From positions 186,001 to 250,000 of the forward strand of contig JAIPEG010000002.1 of assembly GCA_021737405.1 (NCBI GenBank): a stretch of 64,000 bases of DNA, given 5' to 3'. Shown here piece by piece: positions 43,373 to 52,747 of this stretch; position 1 is the stretch's first letter, and each line of letters starts with the position of its first letter. The notes beneath the pieces were generated by a model that searched no databases, was not told the DNA's origin, and worked only from the letters and a program-made list of their open reading frames with translations. Position numbers and translations under genes: made by a program. Source of the stretch: Bacteriovoracaceae bacterium (GTDB lineage: Bacteria; Bdellovibrionota; Bacteriovoracia; Bacteriovoracales; Bacteriovoracaceae).

Positions 43373-43399
43373 GGAGGGCTATTTGCCCTCCTTTTTTTT
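43373..43399 (+). terminator. Terminator after pilA
   Basis: GGAGGGC (43373-43379), loop TATTT, GCCCTCC (43385-43391), then eight T. It lies 26 bases after the pilA stop and overlaps the end of the convergent TPR gene, whose KKKEGK tail is coded inside it. Confidence 0.92.
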
Positions 43400-44212
43400 A
43401 ACTCGAAACGGCTTCCACTCTCTAACGGCAAACCATCGATCATTTTTTCTGACATAAGGCTGGCCATAATAATCAACGTTTGAACAGTTTTTAAGATCTT
43501 TCTCTAGTTTGTTTAAACAATTCAAATCAAACTCAGCTTTGATAGAGTAAAGGTTCTTTCTGAGGGATTCTTTAAGGGGGCTGTTCTCAGGTGCACTTTC
43601 CATAATGGAATTTACCGTAAGAAAAGCATCTTCTAAATTTCCACCTTCTGATTGTAATCGAGCAAGGAGCTTTGGAATGTGCCTTGGTGCTCTTGGGTGG
43701 TCCACAATTCTCTTTAAAAGCTTAATAGCCGTTTCGATATCACCAAGTTCATATTGATAGTGAAAAGCTCCATTAAGGTTTAAATATAGATCATCCGGAT
43801 AAATCTCGAGACCCTTTCTGTAGATATACTCAGCACCAATATCGTCATCTTTTATAATACTCAGATAAATTCCACCATATAGATAGGCTTGGTAGAAAAA
43901 TGGGTCTAATGTTGTAATGAGCTTTAGGCGATGAAACATCCAGTTGTTTAGATCTTCTTTGTCATAGTGTTTAATGTCGGCTTTTAAAAGAGTTTCTGAC
44001 CAAAGAAGAGAAGATAACAAGCGTTGTTGTCCCATGCTGAACGCTTTTATAAATAATTCTTCAAAATGAATAGTTGTCTCTTGGGGAGTGAGCTTTATAG
44101 GAGGGTATTCAACTCTCTGTCTGGTAAAATTAATTCCCCACAAAACAAAAATAAAAAGTAAAATAGAAAAAAAATGATATTTAGTAATGTTGCCTAATTT
44201 TAAGTTTTTCAT
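43379..44212 (-). CDS. Membrane-anchored TPR protein in the pilG position
   Basis: About 277 residues from ATG 44212 (a TTG at 44242 would add ten residues and overlap the divergent gene). One N-terminal membrane segment (FFSILLFIFVLWGI), then TPR-like helical repeats (LYGGIYLSI, DDLYLNLNGAFHYQ, AIKLLKRIVDHP). The gene lies between pilA and the pilH/pilI-like ABC genes, the place held by pilG in Myxococcus xanthus, but is transcribed in the opposite direction. I infer a role in pilus assembly; sequence similarity to PilG was not testable. Confidence 0.72.
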   Translation of the reverse strand: MKNLKLGNITKYHFFSILLFIFVLWGINFTRQRVEYPPIKLTPQETTIHFEELFIKAFSMGQQRLLSSLLWSETLLKADIKHYDKEDLNNWMFHRLKLITTLDPFFYQAYLYGGIYLSIIKDDDIGAEYIYRKGLEIYPDDLYLNLNGAFHYQYELGDIETAIKLLKRIVDHPRAPRHIPKLLARLQSEGGNLEDAFLTVNSIMESAPENSPLKESLRKNLYSIKAEFDLNCLNKLEKDLKNCSNVDYYGQPYVRKNDRWFAVREWKPFRVKKKEGK

Positions 44213-44248
44213 ATAATTATTATAATAACAAAATTGGATCAATTAACC

Positions 44249-45175
44249 ATGATCAAGTTTGAAAATGTAAGCAAATCCTTTCAAGACGACTTTTGGAAAA
44301 AACCAAAGAGAGTGGTCAACAATCTTAGCTTTGAAGTCAATAAAGGTTCTCTTTGTGGCTTTTTAGGTGCCAATGGAGCAGGGAAAACAACATCGATAAA
44401 AGCAACACTTGGCTTTATCCATATCGATTCGGGACAAATATCTTTTGATCGTGAGATGGGCAAAACTCCGATGGAGATTCGCTCTCGTATTGGCTATTTT
44501 CCAGAGAGTCCTTACTTTTATCCTCATATGACAGGCCATGATTTTTGTATGTATTTAGGACAATTACAATCTATTCCGAAGGCAAAAATATTAGAACGGA
44601 TGAATTATTGGGGTGAAAGGCTTGCTATAGCCTTTGCATTTGAGAAAAAAATAAGAGGTTACTCAAAAGGTATGCTTCAGAGACTGGGGTTTGTGTCCAC
44701 CCTTATTCACGAGCCTCGCCTTGTAATTTTGGATGAGCCCTTGTCTGGTCTAGACCCAGTAGGGCGAAAAGAATTTAAGGATATATTAATTGATCTAAAC
44801 AATAGAGGGGTAACGATTTTCTTTAGTAGTCATATTGTTTCAGATGTTGAAGAGATTTGTGATGGACTGGTTGTAATTAGAAACGGTGAGCTTTTTTATT
44901 CTGGTAAGACAGAAGATTTGCTTAACAAAGAAACAACGAAAAACTTAAGAGTCAAATTTTACGCTGAAAAAATTCCACAAGACATTCAAAATTCTTATAC
45001 ATCAATAAAGAACCGCGACAATTTTCATATAGGCACGATACCTCTTGAAGATAAGGATAAACTGCTACAATCTCTGTTGCGTGAAAATGGCAGCATCCAT
45101 GAGTTGATTTTAGAAAAACAATCTTTAGAAGAGATTATTTATAATACCAAAAAGACAGGCGAGGTAAATCTTTGA
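44249..45175 (+). CDS. pilH: ABC transporter ATP-binding protein (PilH-like)
   Basis: About 308 residues from ATG 44249; the longer frame begins at TTG 44234. Walker A GANGAGKTT, signature-like YSKGMLQRLGF, Walker B LVILDEPLSGLDP and switch H in FFSSHI. In Myxococcus PilG-PilH-PilI form an ABC system needed for pilus formation, and the gene order here supports PilH. A NatA-like ATPase of another role is the alternative. Confidence 0.85.
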   Translation: MIKFENVSKSFQDDFWKKPKRVVNNLSFEVNKGSLCGFLGANGAGKTTSIKATLGFIHIDSGQISFDREMGKTPMEIRSRIGYFPESPYFYPHMTGHDFCMYLGQLQSIPKAKILERMNYWGERLAIAFAFEKKIRGYSKGMLQRLGFVSTLIHEPRLVILDEPLSGLDPVGRKEFKDILIDLNNRGVTIFFSSHIVSDVEEICDGLVVIRNGELFYSGKTEDLLNKETTKNLRVKFYAEKIPQDIQNSYTSIKNRDNFHIGTIPLEDKDKLLQSLLRENGSIHELILEKQSLEEIIYNTKKTGEVNL

Positions 45176-45936
45176 ATATATATTACGTTGCCAAACAAAC
45201 CTTTCAAGAAATTTATCAAAGTAAGATTCTAATCAATATTCTATTTTTAGGAATATTTTTATTGCTGATAACATTTGTAGTCTCTGAATTTAGTTATGGA
45301 GTCGGTCACAAAGTAACCCTCGATATTGGGCTGGGGGCACTTTCCCTTAGCGCGGCAACGATTGCTTTGTTTTTAGGCTCAACACTAATTCAAAAAGAAA
45401 TTGCTAATCGTACCTTGTATATGGTGATTTCAAGACCTGTCTCTAGGAACAGTTTTCTAACGGGGAAAATGTTGGGGCTTTCGGGAATTCTTTTTATTAA
45501 TGTTTTAACTCTTTTTATAATTCTCTATGTCTTCTATTCTCTACTAGGTGGAACGTTTAACTATTTAATTCCTTGGTCCTTGTTTTACATCTATCTAGAG
45601 TCCCTTCTTGTGATGTTCATCGTTGTGTTCTTCTCTCTTATTTCTAATAGCATTATCGCAATTTTCATCACCCTTACCCTTTTTGTTAGTGGCCACGCGA
45701 TGGAAACAGTGAAGGAAACAGCTGCTTATAGACTGAGTACGTTTTTGAAGAATTTTGTGGATAACTATTCTATGGTTGCACCAGATTTTTCAAAATTAAA
45801 CATAAAACCATATGTTCTCTATGAAAGATTTTTAGATCAAAGCACCCTTTATTCTGCGATGTTTTACGGCCTTTTCTGGATAATTCTTTTTCTGCTCCTC
45901 TCATCTTTCGTCATGTCGAAAAAAGAGTTTTCATAG
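45172..45936 (+). CDS. pilI: ABC-2 type permease (PilI-like)
   Basis: 254 residues from TTG 45172, with GAGG seven bases upstream and four bases overlapping the ATPase gene. Six or so hydrophobic segments in the ABC-2 permease pattern, with a NRTLYMVISRPVSRNSF loop after the second. It is the membrane partner of the ATPase encoded before it. By position it corresponds to PilI of the Myxococcus pil locus. The stop abuts the GTG of pilD. Confidence 0.82.
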   Translation: MNIYYVAKQTFQEIYQSKILINILFLGIFLLLITFVVSEFSYGVGHKVTLDIGLGALSLSAATIALFLGSTLIQKEIANRTLYMVISRPVSRNSFLTGKMLGLSGILFINVLTLFIILYVFYSLLGGTFNYLIPWSLFYIYLESLLVMFIVVFFSLISNSIIAIFITLTLFVSGHAMETVKETAAYRLSTFLKNFVDNYSMVAPDFSKLNIKPYVLYERFLDQSTLYSAMFYGLFWIILFLLLSSFVMSKKEFS

Positions 45937-46718
45937 TGGAGAAGGGAATACTGCTGTCGTTTTCCTTTGCCTTTGGGCTTTGTATTGGAAGTTTCTTAAA
46001 CGCTGTTATATATAGGCTTCCAAGAAAAATTTCCCTCTCAAAGAGTCGAAGTCATTGTCCGGGCTGTGATAAATTAATATATTGGTATGAAAATGTACCT
46101 GTATTGTCCTACATTATCTTAAGAGGGAAGTGTTCAGAATGTAGTTTTAAGATCCCCATACAGTATCCTTTGGTTGAATTGACGGTTGGGGTCTTTGCCT
46201 TGTTTATAACGCCAAAAAATATAAGCTCAATAAGTCTTTGGTCCTACTTTTTCTATATCTCGGTTTTTTCCTGTTTTTTGTCTATTTTGCTAATTGATTT
46301 ACGACATAAATTAATTCCAAATGGAATAAATATTTACTTGGCTTCAGTCTTCTTTTGTTCTGTTGTTCTGTCTCAAAGCCCATATTATTGGGGGCTCGGA
46401 GCGGCGATTGGAGTACTTTTCCCTCTTGGAGTTACTTATGGATTCTACCTATTAAAAGGACAGGTCGGTCTTGGCGGAGGGGATATAAAGCTCTTTGGGG
46501 CACTGGGACTCTACTTAGGTCCCATTGGTATTAGTCATAATATATTTTTAAGCTGCTTTGTAGGAGCACTTGTCGGAGCTAGTCTCATCCTTTTGAAAAT
46601 TGTTGACCGAAAAACTCCAATACCATTTGGTCCATTTATAATCTTTGTTGCTTCGGCCCAAATTTTTATACCCGATCATTTTAATAGGCTAATGAACTTA
46701 ATAATTGGTGCCCACTAA
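45936..46718 (+). CDS. pilD: Prepilin peptidase/N-methyltransferase PilD
   Basis: 260 residues from GTG 45936. N-terminal zinc domain with CPGC and CSEC, catalytic aspartates in IDLRHKLIPN and GLGGGDIKLFG, and about eight membrane segments. It processes the leader of PilA-type prepilins at the inner membrane and methylates the new N-terminus. It is the only such enzyme in the window. Confidence 0.96.
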   Translation: MEKGILLSFSFAFGLCIGSFLNAVIYRLPRKISLSKSRSHCPGCDKLIYWYENVPVLSYIILRGKCSECSFKIPIQYPLVELTVGVFALFITPKNISSISLWSYFFYISVFSCFLSILLIDLRHKLIPNGINIYLASVFFCSVVLSQSPYYWGLGAAIGVLFPLGVTYGFYLLKGQVGLGGGDIKLFGALGLYLGPIGISHNIFLSCFVGALVGASLILLKIVDRKTPIPFGPFIIFVASAQIFIPDHFNRLMNLIIGAH

Positions 46719-46730
46719 TTGACTAATTTC

Positions 46731-46760
46731 TTGAAATTACAGCAATAGCCTAGTTATAAT
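46731..46760 (+). promoter_or_regulatory. Sigma-70-type promoter of the pilMNOP genes
   Basis: TTGAAA (46731-46736), 18 bases, TATAAT (46755-46760), about 36 bases before the pilM start. Both boxes are good, and it lies in the 77-base gap between pilD and pilM. Confidence 0.6.
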
Positions 46761-46795
46761 TGACATTGACGCTTTGATTCACGGGGTATTTCCAT

Positions 46796-47884
46796 TTGGA
46801 CTTGAAAAAAGAAATAACCAAACTAATGCAAACTTTTCTTCTCTCTGGGAAGAACTTGGTTGGTATTGATATTGGTTTAAGTGCGGTAAAAATTGCAGCT
46901 CTTGATGGAAAGAACGGAAGTTATTCTTTAAGTAAATATATTCAAATTAATTTACCTGAAGGCGCCATCATTGAAGATGAAATTCAAAAACCAGAAGACA
47001 TTACTGCGGCCATCGTAGAAGCCGCTAACCAAGCGGGTATAAGCCCATTGGTGTGTTGTCTTGGAATCTCTGGTCCAAACACTGTTGCGAGAAAACTACA
47101 GTTGGCCGGTGGAGACGCTGAAGAAATTGAAGATCAAGTTTTATGGGAGGCTGAGCAGTACTTACCATTTGACATTGAAGACTCGACAGTTGATTACCAC
47201 CTAGTTGGAGAAAACGAAGGTGGAGGTGTCGATGTAATCGTTGCAGCCGCCAAGAAAGATGTAATCGTAAACTTTAAAGAATTGATAGAAGAGGCCGGTG
47301 GAGTCGTAAAAATAGCTGATCTTGGAATAATAGCTGTTACTAACGTCTTTGAACTCGTGATGGGAGATAAACTTAATGACCCTGAAAAGAGTTATCTTAT
47401 TCTTGATATGGGAGCCCAAACAACTTACTTCATAATCTACAAGGGGGGAATGATTGTTTTCACCAAAGAGATGAATGTTGGTGGGGTAATGATAACAGAA
47501 GAAATTCAGCGACAAATGGGTGTTAACTATAATGAAGCCGAAGATCTAAAGATAACCGGTGATGAAAATGGTAATTTACCAGAAGAGATTTTAGAAATTA
47601 TTGATGATGTGGTTGAGACATTTTTCTCCGAAATAAAGAAGACGATAGATTTTTATATAAGTTCAACTTCAGATGAGTCACTTGTTTCTTGCCTAGTTAC
47701 GGGAGGAAGTGCCCTTATTCCGGGAATACTTGAAGGTCTAGAGGCGCTGCTAGGTGTGGATGTAAGTGTCCTTAATCCTTTTGATGCCATTTCATACAAA
47801 GAAAAGAATTTTAGCGAAGAAGAGATTAATCAAATTGCTTACCAAGGGGTCCAAGTACTGGGCCTTGCTATGAGAAAAAATTAG
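46796..47884 (+). CDS. pilM: Type IV pilus assembly protein PilM
   Basis: 362 residues from TTG 46796, with GGGG about 12 bases upstream; ATG 46826 is a later alternative. Actin-like fold: LVGIDIGLSAVKIA near residue 20, the phosphate-2 segment YLILDMGAQTTYFII and VTGGSALIPGI. PilM binds PilN's cytoplasmic tail and completes the alignment complex. It is followed directly by pilN, pilO and pilP. Confidence 0.95.
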   Translation: MDLKKEITKLMQTFLLSGKNLVGIDIGLSAVKIAALDGKNGSYSLSKYIQINLPEGAIIEDEIQKPEDITAAIVEAANQAGISPLVCCLGISGPNTVARKLQLAGGDAEEIEDQVLWEAEQYLPFDIEDSTVDYHLVGENEGGGVDVIVAAAKKDVIVNFKELIEEAGGVVKIADLGIIAVTNVFELVMGDKLNDPEKSYLILDMGAQTTYFIIYKGGMIVFTKEMNVGGVMITEEIQRQMGVNYNEAEDLKITGDENGNLPEEILEIIDDVVETFFSEIKKTIDFYISSTSDESLVSCLVTGGSALIPGILEGLEALLGVDVSVLNPFDAISYKEKNFSEEEINQIAYQGVQVLGLAMRKN

Positions 47885-47886
47885 AA

Positions 47887-48507
47887 ATGATTGAAATAAA
47901 TCTACTCGAGAAAAAAAATAAATTTAAAGCACCAGTGGTGCTTGGGATAGATTTTGCAAAGCTTCCATGGAAGAGCTTAATAGCTTCTTATTTAGTGGCA
48001 ACTTACCCGCTTGAGTTTGCAAAAGAACATTTTCAATCACAATTAAATTTAAAAAATGCTGAGGTTCTTCAGCTTCGTAATCAACTTAAAAAAATAAGAC
48101 TAGATTTAAAGAAGAACCAAGGAATTAAAGACCAATTATCAGCTTTTAATCAACAAATCGATAAATTGAAAGAGAGATCGGCTCAGGTTGATAAGATTAT
48201 TGAGTTAAAATCAAACCCTCGCTATCTATTAGAGAAAATTGCTCGCTCTACCCCAGAAGGTCTCTGGTTTACTGAGCTAAATATAAATGACAAGGACGAA
48301 ATTCTTATAAAGGGAGCATCTGAGTCTTACCAGAGTATTGGTGGCTTTATTGCTAGCGTAAATGAGAGTGCATTTTTTGGTAAAACCCTTCAGTTAAAAG
48401 ATTCAAAAACAGAAGAAGAAACTGTTAAGGGTGTTAATTTTAGGCAGGAAAGCTTTGTGATTCAGGGTGAAATAAAGATTTATGACCCTTTTATCACTGG
48501 AAAGTAG
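47887..48507 (+). CDS. pilN: Type IV pilus assembly protein PilN
   Basis: 206 residues starting with IEINLLEKKNKFKAP, the PilN motif that docks in PilM (INLLPYR in many species). A weak membrane segment (LPWKSLIASYLVATYPL) is followed by a coiled coil and a periplasmic ferredoxin-like domain. The membrane helix is less hydrophobic than usual. Two bases after pilM. Confidence 0.9.
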   Translation: MIEINLLEKKNKFKAPVVLGIDFAKLPWKSLIASYLVATYPLEFAKEHFQSQLNLKNAEVLQLRNQLKKIRLDLKKNQGIKDQLSAFNQQIDKLKERSAQVDKIIELKSNPRYLLEKIARSTPEGLWFTELNINDKDEILIKGASESYQSIGGFIASVNESAFFGKTLQLKDSKTEEETVKGVNFRQESFVIQGEIKIYDPFITGK

Positions 48508-48516
48508 TAATTTTTT

Positions 48517-49185
48517 ATGATGACGGTAGTCTCTAAAATTTGGATTTTAATTATTGCTTATGGTGCATTTGAAGCATGGACGGTTTACCAAGCCCATGAT
48601 GAAGAAATGATGTCATTAGAGCAAAGTATCCCTCAAATTGAAGGGCAAATTAATCGCGCCAAAAAAGAGAAGAGTCAAATTAAATCCTATTTAAGAGATA
48701 TAGAAGAGGCAAAAAAGAATATTGAACTTGTGGCCCTAGAAGTCGAAAAGTTACAAAAGAAACTACCTGAAACTATAAAGGATGCTGAAAATTTATCCTT
48801 AATAAAGAAAATAGCGGAAGGCTTAAATATAAAGAAGATTTTTCTCTCTCCTGGGATTGAAGAAAATAAAGGGTTCTATATTACAAAACGGTATGAATTT
48901 ACGGGAACGGGAACCTATCTTCAGTTTCTTGTCTTTTTTGAAAAAATTGGAGCAAGTGAGAGACTGTTAAATATAAGAGAAGTAGAGCTAAAGAAGTCTA
49001 GTGAGAAACAACGTGGGCGCTTTCAGTTAACAAACTCTAAAGTAATAGTGGAAGCGTATCGCTATAACCCAGATCATAAAGAAGACAGAGGTATAAATAA
49101 GATTGAAGCCTCCTTTAAGGAGAAGAAACCAGCACCACCAGCTCCAAAAAAGAAAAAGAAAAGTAAGAAAAAGGGAGGTGAATAA
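48517..49185 (+). CDS. pilO: Type IV pilus assembly protein PilO
   Basis: 222 residues: an N-terminal membrane segment (MMTVVSKIWILIIAYGAF), a coiled coil, then a periplasmic domain with GTYLQFLVFFEKI typical of PilO. The C-terminus is proline- and lysine-rich (APPAPKKKKKSKKKGG), which is unusual. Its stop overlaps the pilP ATG (TAATG). Confidence 0.88.
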   Translation: MMTVVSKIWILIIAYGAFEAWTVYQAHDEEMMSLEQSIPQIEGQINRAKKEKSQIKSYLRDIEEAKKNIELVALEVEKLQKKLPETIKDAENLSLIKKIAEGLNIKKIFLSPGIEENKGFYITKRYEFTGTGTYLQFLVFFEKIGASERLLNIREVELKKSSEKQRGRFQLTNSKVIVEAYRYNPDHKEDRGINKIEASFKEKKPAPPAPKKKKKSKKKGGE

Positions 49186-49709
49186 TGTTTTATAAAATAT
49201 GTTGCTTCCTAACCTTAGTAACATTCATCTCAATAAGTAGCGCTCAGGAAGAGGTTACTACAAGTGAAAGTGGAGAAACAAAAAAGCCCGTAAATATTAT
49301 TTTACAAAAAGGCGCAACGAGCATTAAGAACCCTCTAGATTTGAGGGATCCCTTTAAGAGAACGAGAAGAAGGCTTCGAAAAAGGAAGAAAAATTACGGT
49401 GGATACCTCACGGAAGGAAAGTACTCAAACCTACCCTCCATTACAACTTATCCGCTCAATCAGATTAGAATTGTTGGCGTACTTTTAGGTAAAAATAGAC
49501 GGGCGATTGCCAAAGTCGCGTTAAGTCAGGACGGTCAAATGGGACCTGACAGCTATATGATCAAGGAAGGAATGAAAATTGGTGAAAATGGCGCTGAGGT
49601 AAAGGCAATTGTGCCTGGCGGCATTGTTTTGGTTGAAAAAATTAGGAATGTTTACGATCAAGATGAGTATATAGAAACAATTATTCCAGTATCTGTTGAG
49701 TCGAATTAA
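49185..49709 (+). CDS. pilP: Type IV pilus assembly protein PilP
   Basis: 174 residues with a Sec signal peptide (ends near SSAQ). The conserved NPLDLRDPFKR lies near residue 50, followed by LNQIRIVGVLLG and a small beta domain (VKAIVPGGIVLVE). It has no lipobox, unlike the lipoprotein PilP of Neisseria and Pseudomonas. PilP links PilNO to the secretin PilQ. A GGGAGGTG ribosome site precedes the ATG. Confidence 0.88.
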   Translation: MFYKICCFLTLVTFISISSAQEEVTTSESGETKKPVNIILQKGATSIKNPLDLRDPFKRTRRRLRKRKKNYGGYLTEGKYSNLPSITTYPLNQIRIVGVLLGKNRRAIAKVALSQDGQMGPDSYMIKEGMKIGENGAEVKAIVPGGIVLVEKIRNVYDQDEYIETIIPVSVESN

Positions 49710-49719
49710 CCAGATAAAA

Positions 49720-49748
49720 TTAGCAAAAACTCCTTAAGATGTTATAAT
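49720..49748 (+). promoter_or_regulatory. Possible promoter before pilQ
   Basis: TTAGCA (49720-49725), 17 bases, TATAAT (49743-49748), about 42 bases before the pilQ start. The -10 is perfect, the -35 matches three or four of six. It would allow pilQ to be expressed independently of pilM-P. Confidence 0.45.
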
Positions 49749-49789
49749 TGAAGACAAGAATAGTCCTTTTACTTATGGAAGAGTAAATT

Positions 49790-51655
49790 ATGAAAAAAGG
49801 AATTTTGTGTGTTCTCCTTGGGGCACTTATATCATTTGGACTTCATGCCCAGGATGAATTGCCTGCCGATCTTGAAGTAAAGCCGAATACTGAATTGGCC
49901 GAAATCAAAGCCATTAATTTTCGTCAGGTCGGAGAAATATCTGAATTAGAGGTTGTGCTAGATAGCAACAAAGTTGCTGCCAAGAAATTTGCAGTTGTTG
50001 AAGATAAGCAAGTCATTATTGATGTAAAAGGAGCGAAAGCTTCCGAGAGAGTAATGCGGGCCTTTGATACATCTGAATTTTCAGGAAGTGTGGTTTTTGT
50101 TTCAGCCTATCCAAAGCCAGGCAGTACTGAAGACATGCGAATAGCCATCCAGTTAAGAGATAACGTTAGATCCATTCTTAAAAGAAAGGCCAATAGAATT
50201 GTTTTAGAATTGGAAAATCGCTTTGGTGTTTTTGATCAAAGGGATATGACTGAAGCGAAGAGCTTTGAAGAAAAAGTAACGGACCAAGAGGTGAGTGTTG
50301 GTAAGTTAAACGTACCTAAGTCGGATACAGTAGAAGACATTCTGGAAAATCTAACATTATCTGGGCGTAAGAAATATATTGGTACTAGGATATCTCTAAA
50401 CGTAAAAGATCTTCCGGTAGGTGAAATTTTAAAGATGATTGCGGAGGCCTCAGGTTTTAACATCATCTTAACTGATGAAATCAAAACACTTCCCCCACTT
50501 AGCTTAAACCTAACAAACGTTCCTTGGGATCAAGCCTTGGATACGATCCTTGGTCTTAATAAACTGGTAGCACAAAAGAATGGAATCATCTTGATGGTTC
50601 AATCTTTAGCAACAGCAACTCAAGATAAGCAAAGGGAAGCAGACGCTAAGCTACTAAACCTTAAGCAAGAGCCTCTGGTTACTAAGGTTTTTCCCATTAG
50701 TTATGCTGCCACTGAAGATTTAATGAAGATATTAACAGAGTACTTAACCCCCGAGCGTGGCAAGGTAAATGAAGACAGGAGAACGAATTCATTAATTGTA
50801 AAAGACACTCCTGATGTAATTGAAAAAATAAGAAAAATTGTTGAAGTATTGGATACACAAACACCCCAGGTTTTAATTGAATCTAGAATCGTTGAAGTAA
50901 GTGAAAGTTATTCAAGAACTCTTGGTTTAGAAAACGGCTTAGGCTTAAGTTATGATCCAATCGGCTCACAAGCTGCTACAGTGGGCACGGTCGGGACACC
51001 ACTGGCAGGTACCGATTCTGGACCAGGCTTTTCATTTAATACGGCCGGTGGCTTAATCGACACGACGAATAACGGAATCATGAATCTTTCAATATCTCAA
51101 TTTGGAAGGGTCTTTGATTTAAACTTTAGGCTTCAACTATTAGAGTCAGAATCAAAGGGTAAGATTATTTCTTCCCCTAAGGTTGTTACGCAAAATAAAC
51201 AGGAAGCAAAACTTACAACATCAAGAACTGAAGCTTATTTAGTTGTAAACGGTGCGGGTGATACTGCTACTACAGGCGCAGAAACTGCAGAAGCGATTCT
51301 AGAGCTCGCAGTCACACCACAAATAACAAATGAAGGCTCTATCTCTCTCAGTGTAAAAGTAACGAAAGAAGACTTTGCAGAAAGGGTTAGTGCCCAATTA
51401 CCACCAAACAAAACGGGGAATAGTGTCACCACAAACGTTTTGGTGGATAATGGCTCAACCATTGTGATCGGTGGCGTCTATGAGTATGTGAAGAGAGAGT
51501 CAATCTCAGGCATTCCATACTTAAAAGATATACCCATTTTAGGTTGGCTATTTAGAAATCAATACAATCCTTCAACTTCAAAAAGAGAAGTTATCATTTT
51601 TATAACTCCAAGAATTATTAATCAGGAAGAAGCTGGTTTAATTGAGAGGAGTTAG
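49790..51655 (+). CDS. pilQ: Type IV pilus secretin PilQ
   Basis: 621 residues: signal peptide, one AMIN domain (about 35-145, including INFRQVGEISELEVVLD), an STN/N0 domain (about 200-270), an N1 domain and the secretin core with VPWDQALDTILG, GKIISSPKVVT and the ending GWLFRNQ. It forms the outer-membrane pore for the pilus. Pseudomonas and Neisseria PilQ usually carry two or more AMIN domains, so this is a compact form. Confidence 0.96.
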   Translation: MKKGILCVLLGALISFGLHAQDELPADLEVKPNTELAEIKAINFRQVGEISELEVVLDSNKVAAKKFAVVEDKQVIIDVKGAKASERVMRAFDTSEFSGSVVFVSAYPKPGSTEDMRIAIQLRDNVRSILKRKANRIVLELENRFGVFDQRDMTEAKSFEEKVTDQEVSVGKLNVPKSDTVEDILENLTLSGRKKYIGTRISLNVKDLPVGEILKMIAEASGFNIILTDEIKTLPPLSLNLTNVPWDQALDTILGLNKLVAQKNGIILMVQSLATATQDKQREADAKLLNLKQEPLVTKVFPISYAATEDLMKILTEYLTPERGKVNEDRRTNSLIVKDTPDVIEKIRKIVEVLDTQTPQVLIESRIVEVSESYSRTLGLENGLGLSYDPIGSQAATVGTVGTPLAGTDSGPGFSFNTAGGLIDTTNNGIMNLSISQFGRVFDLNFRLQLLESESKGKIISSPKVVTQNKQEAKLTTSRTEAYLVVNGAGDTATTGAETAEAILELAVTPQITNEGSISLSVKVTKEDFAERVSAQLPPNKTGNSVTTNVLVDNGSTIVIGGVYEYVKRESISGIPYLKDIPILGWLFRNQYNPSTSKREVIIFITPRIINQEEAGLIERS

Positions 51656-51657
51656 GT

Positions 51658-52656
51658 TTGGCAGAAGGAAGTTTAAGTCCACTCATTATAAAATATGAAA
51701 GGGCCCTCGAAGAGGATCCTAGGTCAAGAGTTTTTGCGCCATTGGCTGAAGCCTATCGAAAAGTAGGGCTCCTTGATAATGCTTTTAATACTTTAAAAAA
51801 AGGTCTTCGTTATAATCCAGATTATCTGCTAGGCTATTTAACTCTCGCCCAATGCTATATTGACAAGGAAGAGTTCTCTCTAAGTTATTCGACCCTGCGC
51901 CCACTTGTTTCTCAAAATAGAGATAATATTAGGTTACAAAAAATATTTGCGAGAAGTGCTGAAAAAACTGGAAGCAAAGAAGAAGCATTAGATACTTATA
52001 AATATTTGCTATTTCTACAGCCCAAAGATGAGCAAATTTCCCAAAAAGTAAAAGTTCTCGAAGGAGAGCTAGAAGAAGGTGTTGTTTATACGCCGAAAGA
52101 AGAAATTAAATTTAATGTAGATGAGTTAAAGCCAAGCCCAGAAAATGATCGCTCATTGGATGACTGGGTTCAGGTTGATTTAAGTCCAAATAATTCAAGT
52201 CGAGAAGAAGAAGTCGAAGATGAATCTGTTGATTGGATAGTCGAAACAAAAGATGTTGATGAGGACAAAGAAGAAAGTATAGAAGAGCAGGCCACACCAG
52301 TCATCACTCATACTTTGGTGGACCTATACCTGCAACAAGGACACAGTGAGAAAGCAATCGAATTGCTTGAAAAGATAAGAGAAATTCAACCTGAAAATAC
52401 AGAGACAATAAAAAGGCTTGAAGAGATAAAAAGTATTTATCTGCAGAACCAGAGTGAAGCACCTGAAACCATCCTAGATGAAAATTTAGAGGATCAATCT
52501 GTTGATGAAGGAAGGGGTAATTTAATGGCCGCTTTTGACATGGCCAATAGCGCAGAAGAAGAAAGCTCAGAACTTTCTGGCGCAAAAGTAGAAGAGGTCC
52601 TAAATGACTTCAAGGAGCTTCTGCGTCAAAAGGCCCATGAACAGGTAAGATCCTAG
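51658..52656 (+). CDS. Cytoplasmic TPR protein behind pilQ
   Basis: 332 residues from TTG 51658, with AGGAG about nine bases upstream. An N-terminal TPR region (residues 10-125), a very acidic low-complexity middle (about 150-215) and a second TPR-like helical stretch (LVDLYLQQGHSEKAIELLEKI near 222). No signal peptide. It follows pilQ by two bases and is probably co-transcribed, suggesting a pilus-related scaffold role. Confidence 0.78.
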   Translation: MAEGSLSPLIIKYERALEEDPRSRVFAPLAEAYRKVGLLDNAFNTLKKGLRYNPDYLLGYLTLAQCYIDKEEFSLSYSTLRPLVSQNRDNIRLQKIFARSAEKTGSKEEALDTYKYLLFLQPKDEQISQKVKVLEGELEEGVVYTPKEEIKFNVDELKPSPENDRSLDDWVQVDLSPNNSSREEEVEDESVDWIVETKDVDEDKEESIEEQATPVITHTLVDLYLQQGHSEKAIELLEKIREIQPENTETIKRLEEIKSIYLQNQSEAPETILDENLEDQSVDEGRGNLMAAFDMANSAEEESSELSGAKVEEVLNDFKELLRQKAHEQVRS

Positions 52657-52747
52657 ATTTATAAGACTATTCCCTTGTCCCACGTTCCTTTACAATTCCC
52701 AATATACCCTGATAGCGTGATGCACTAATTTTATCAGTGTGGTGGTA

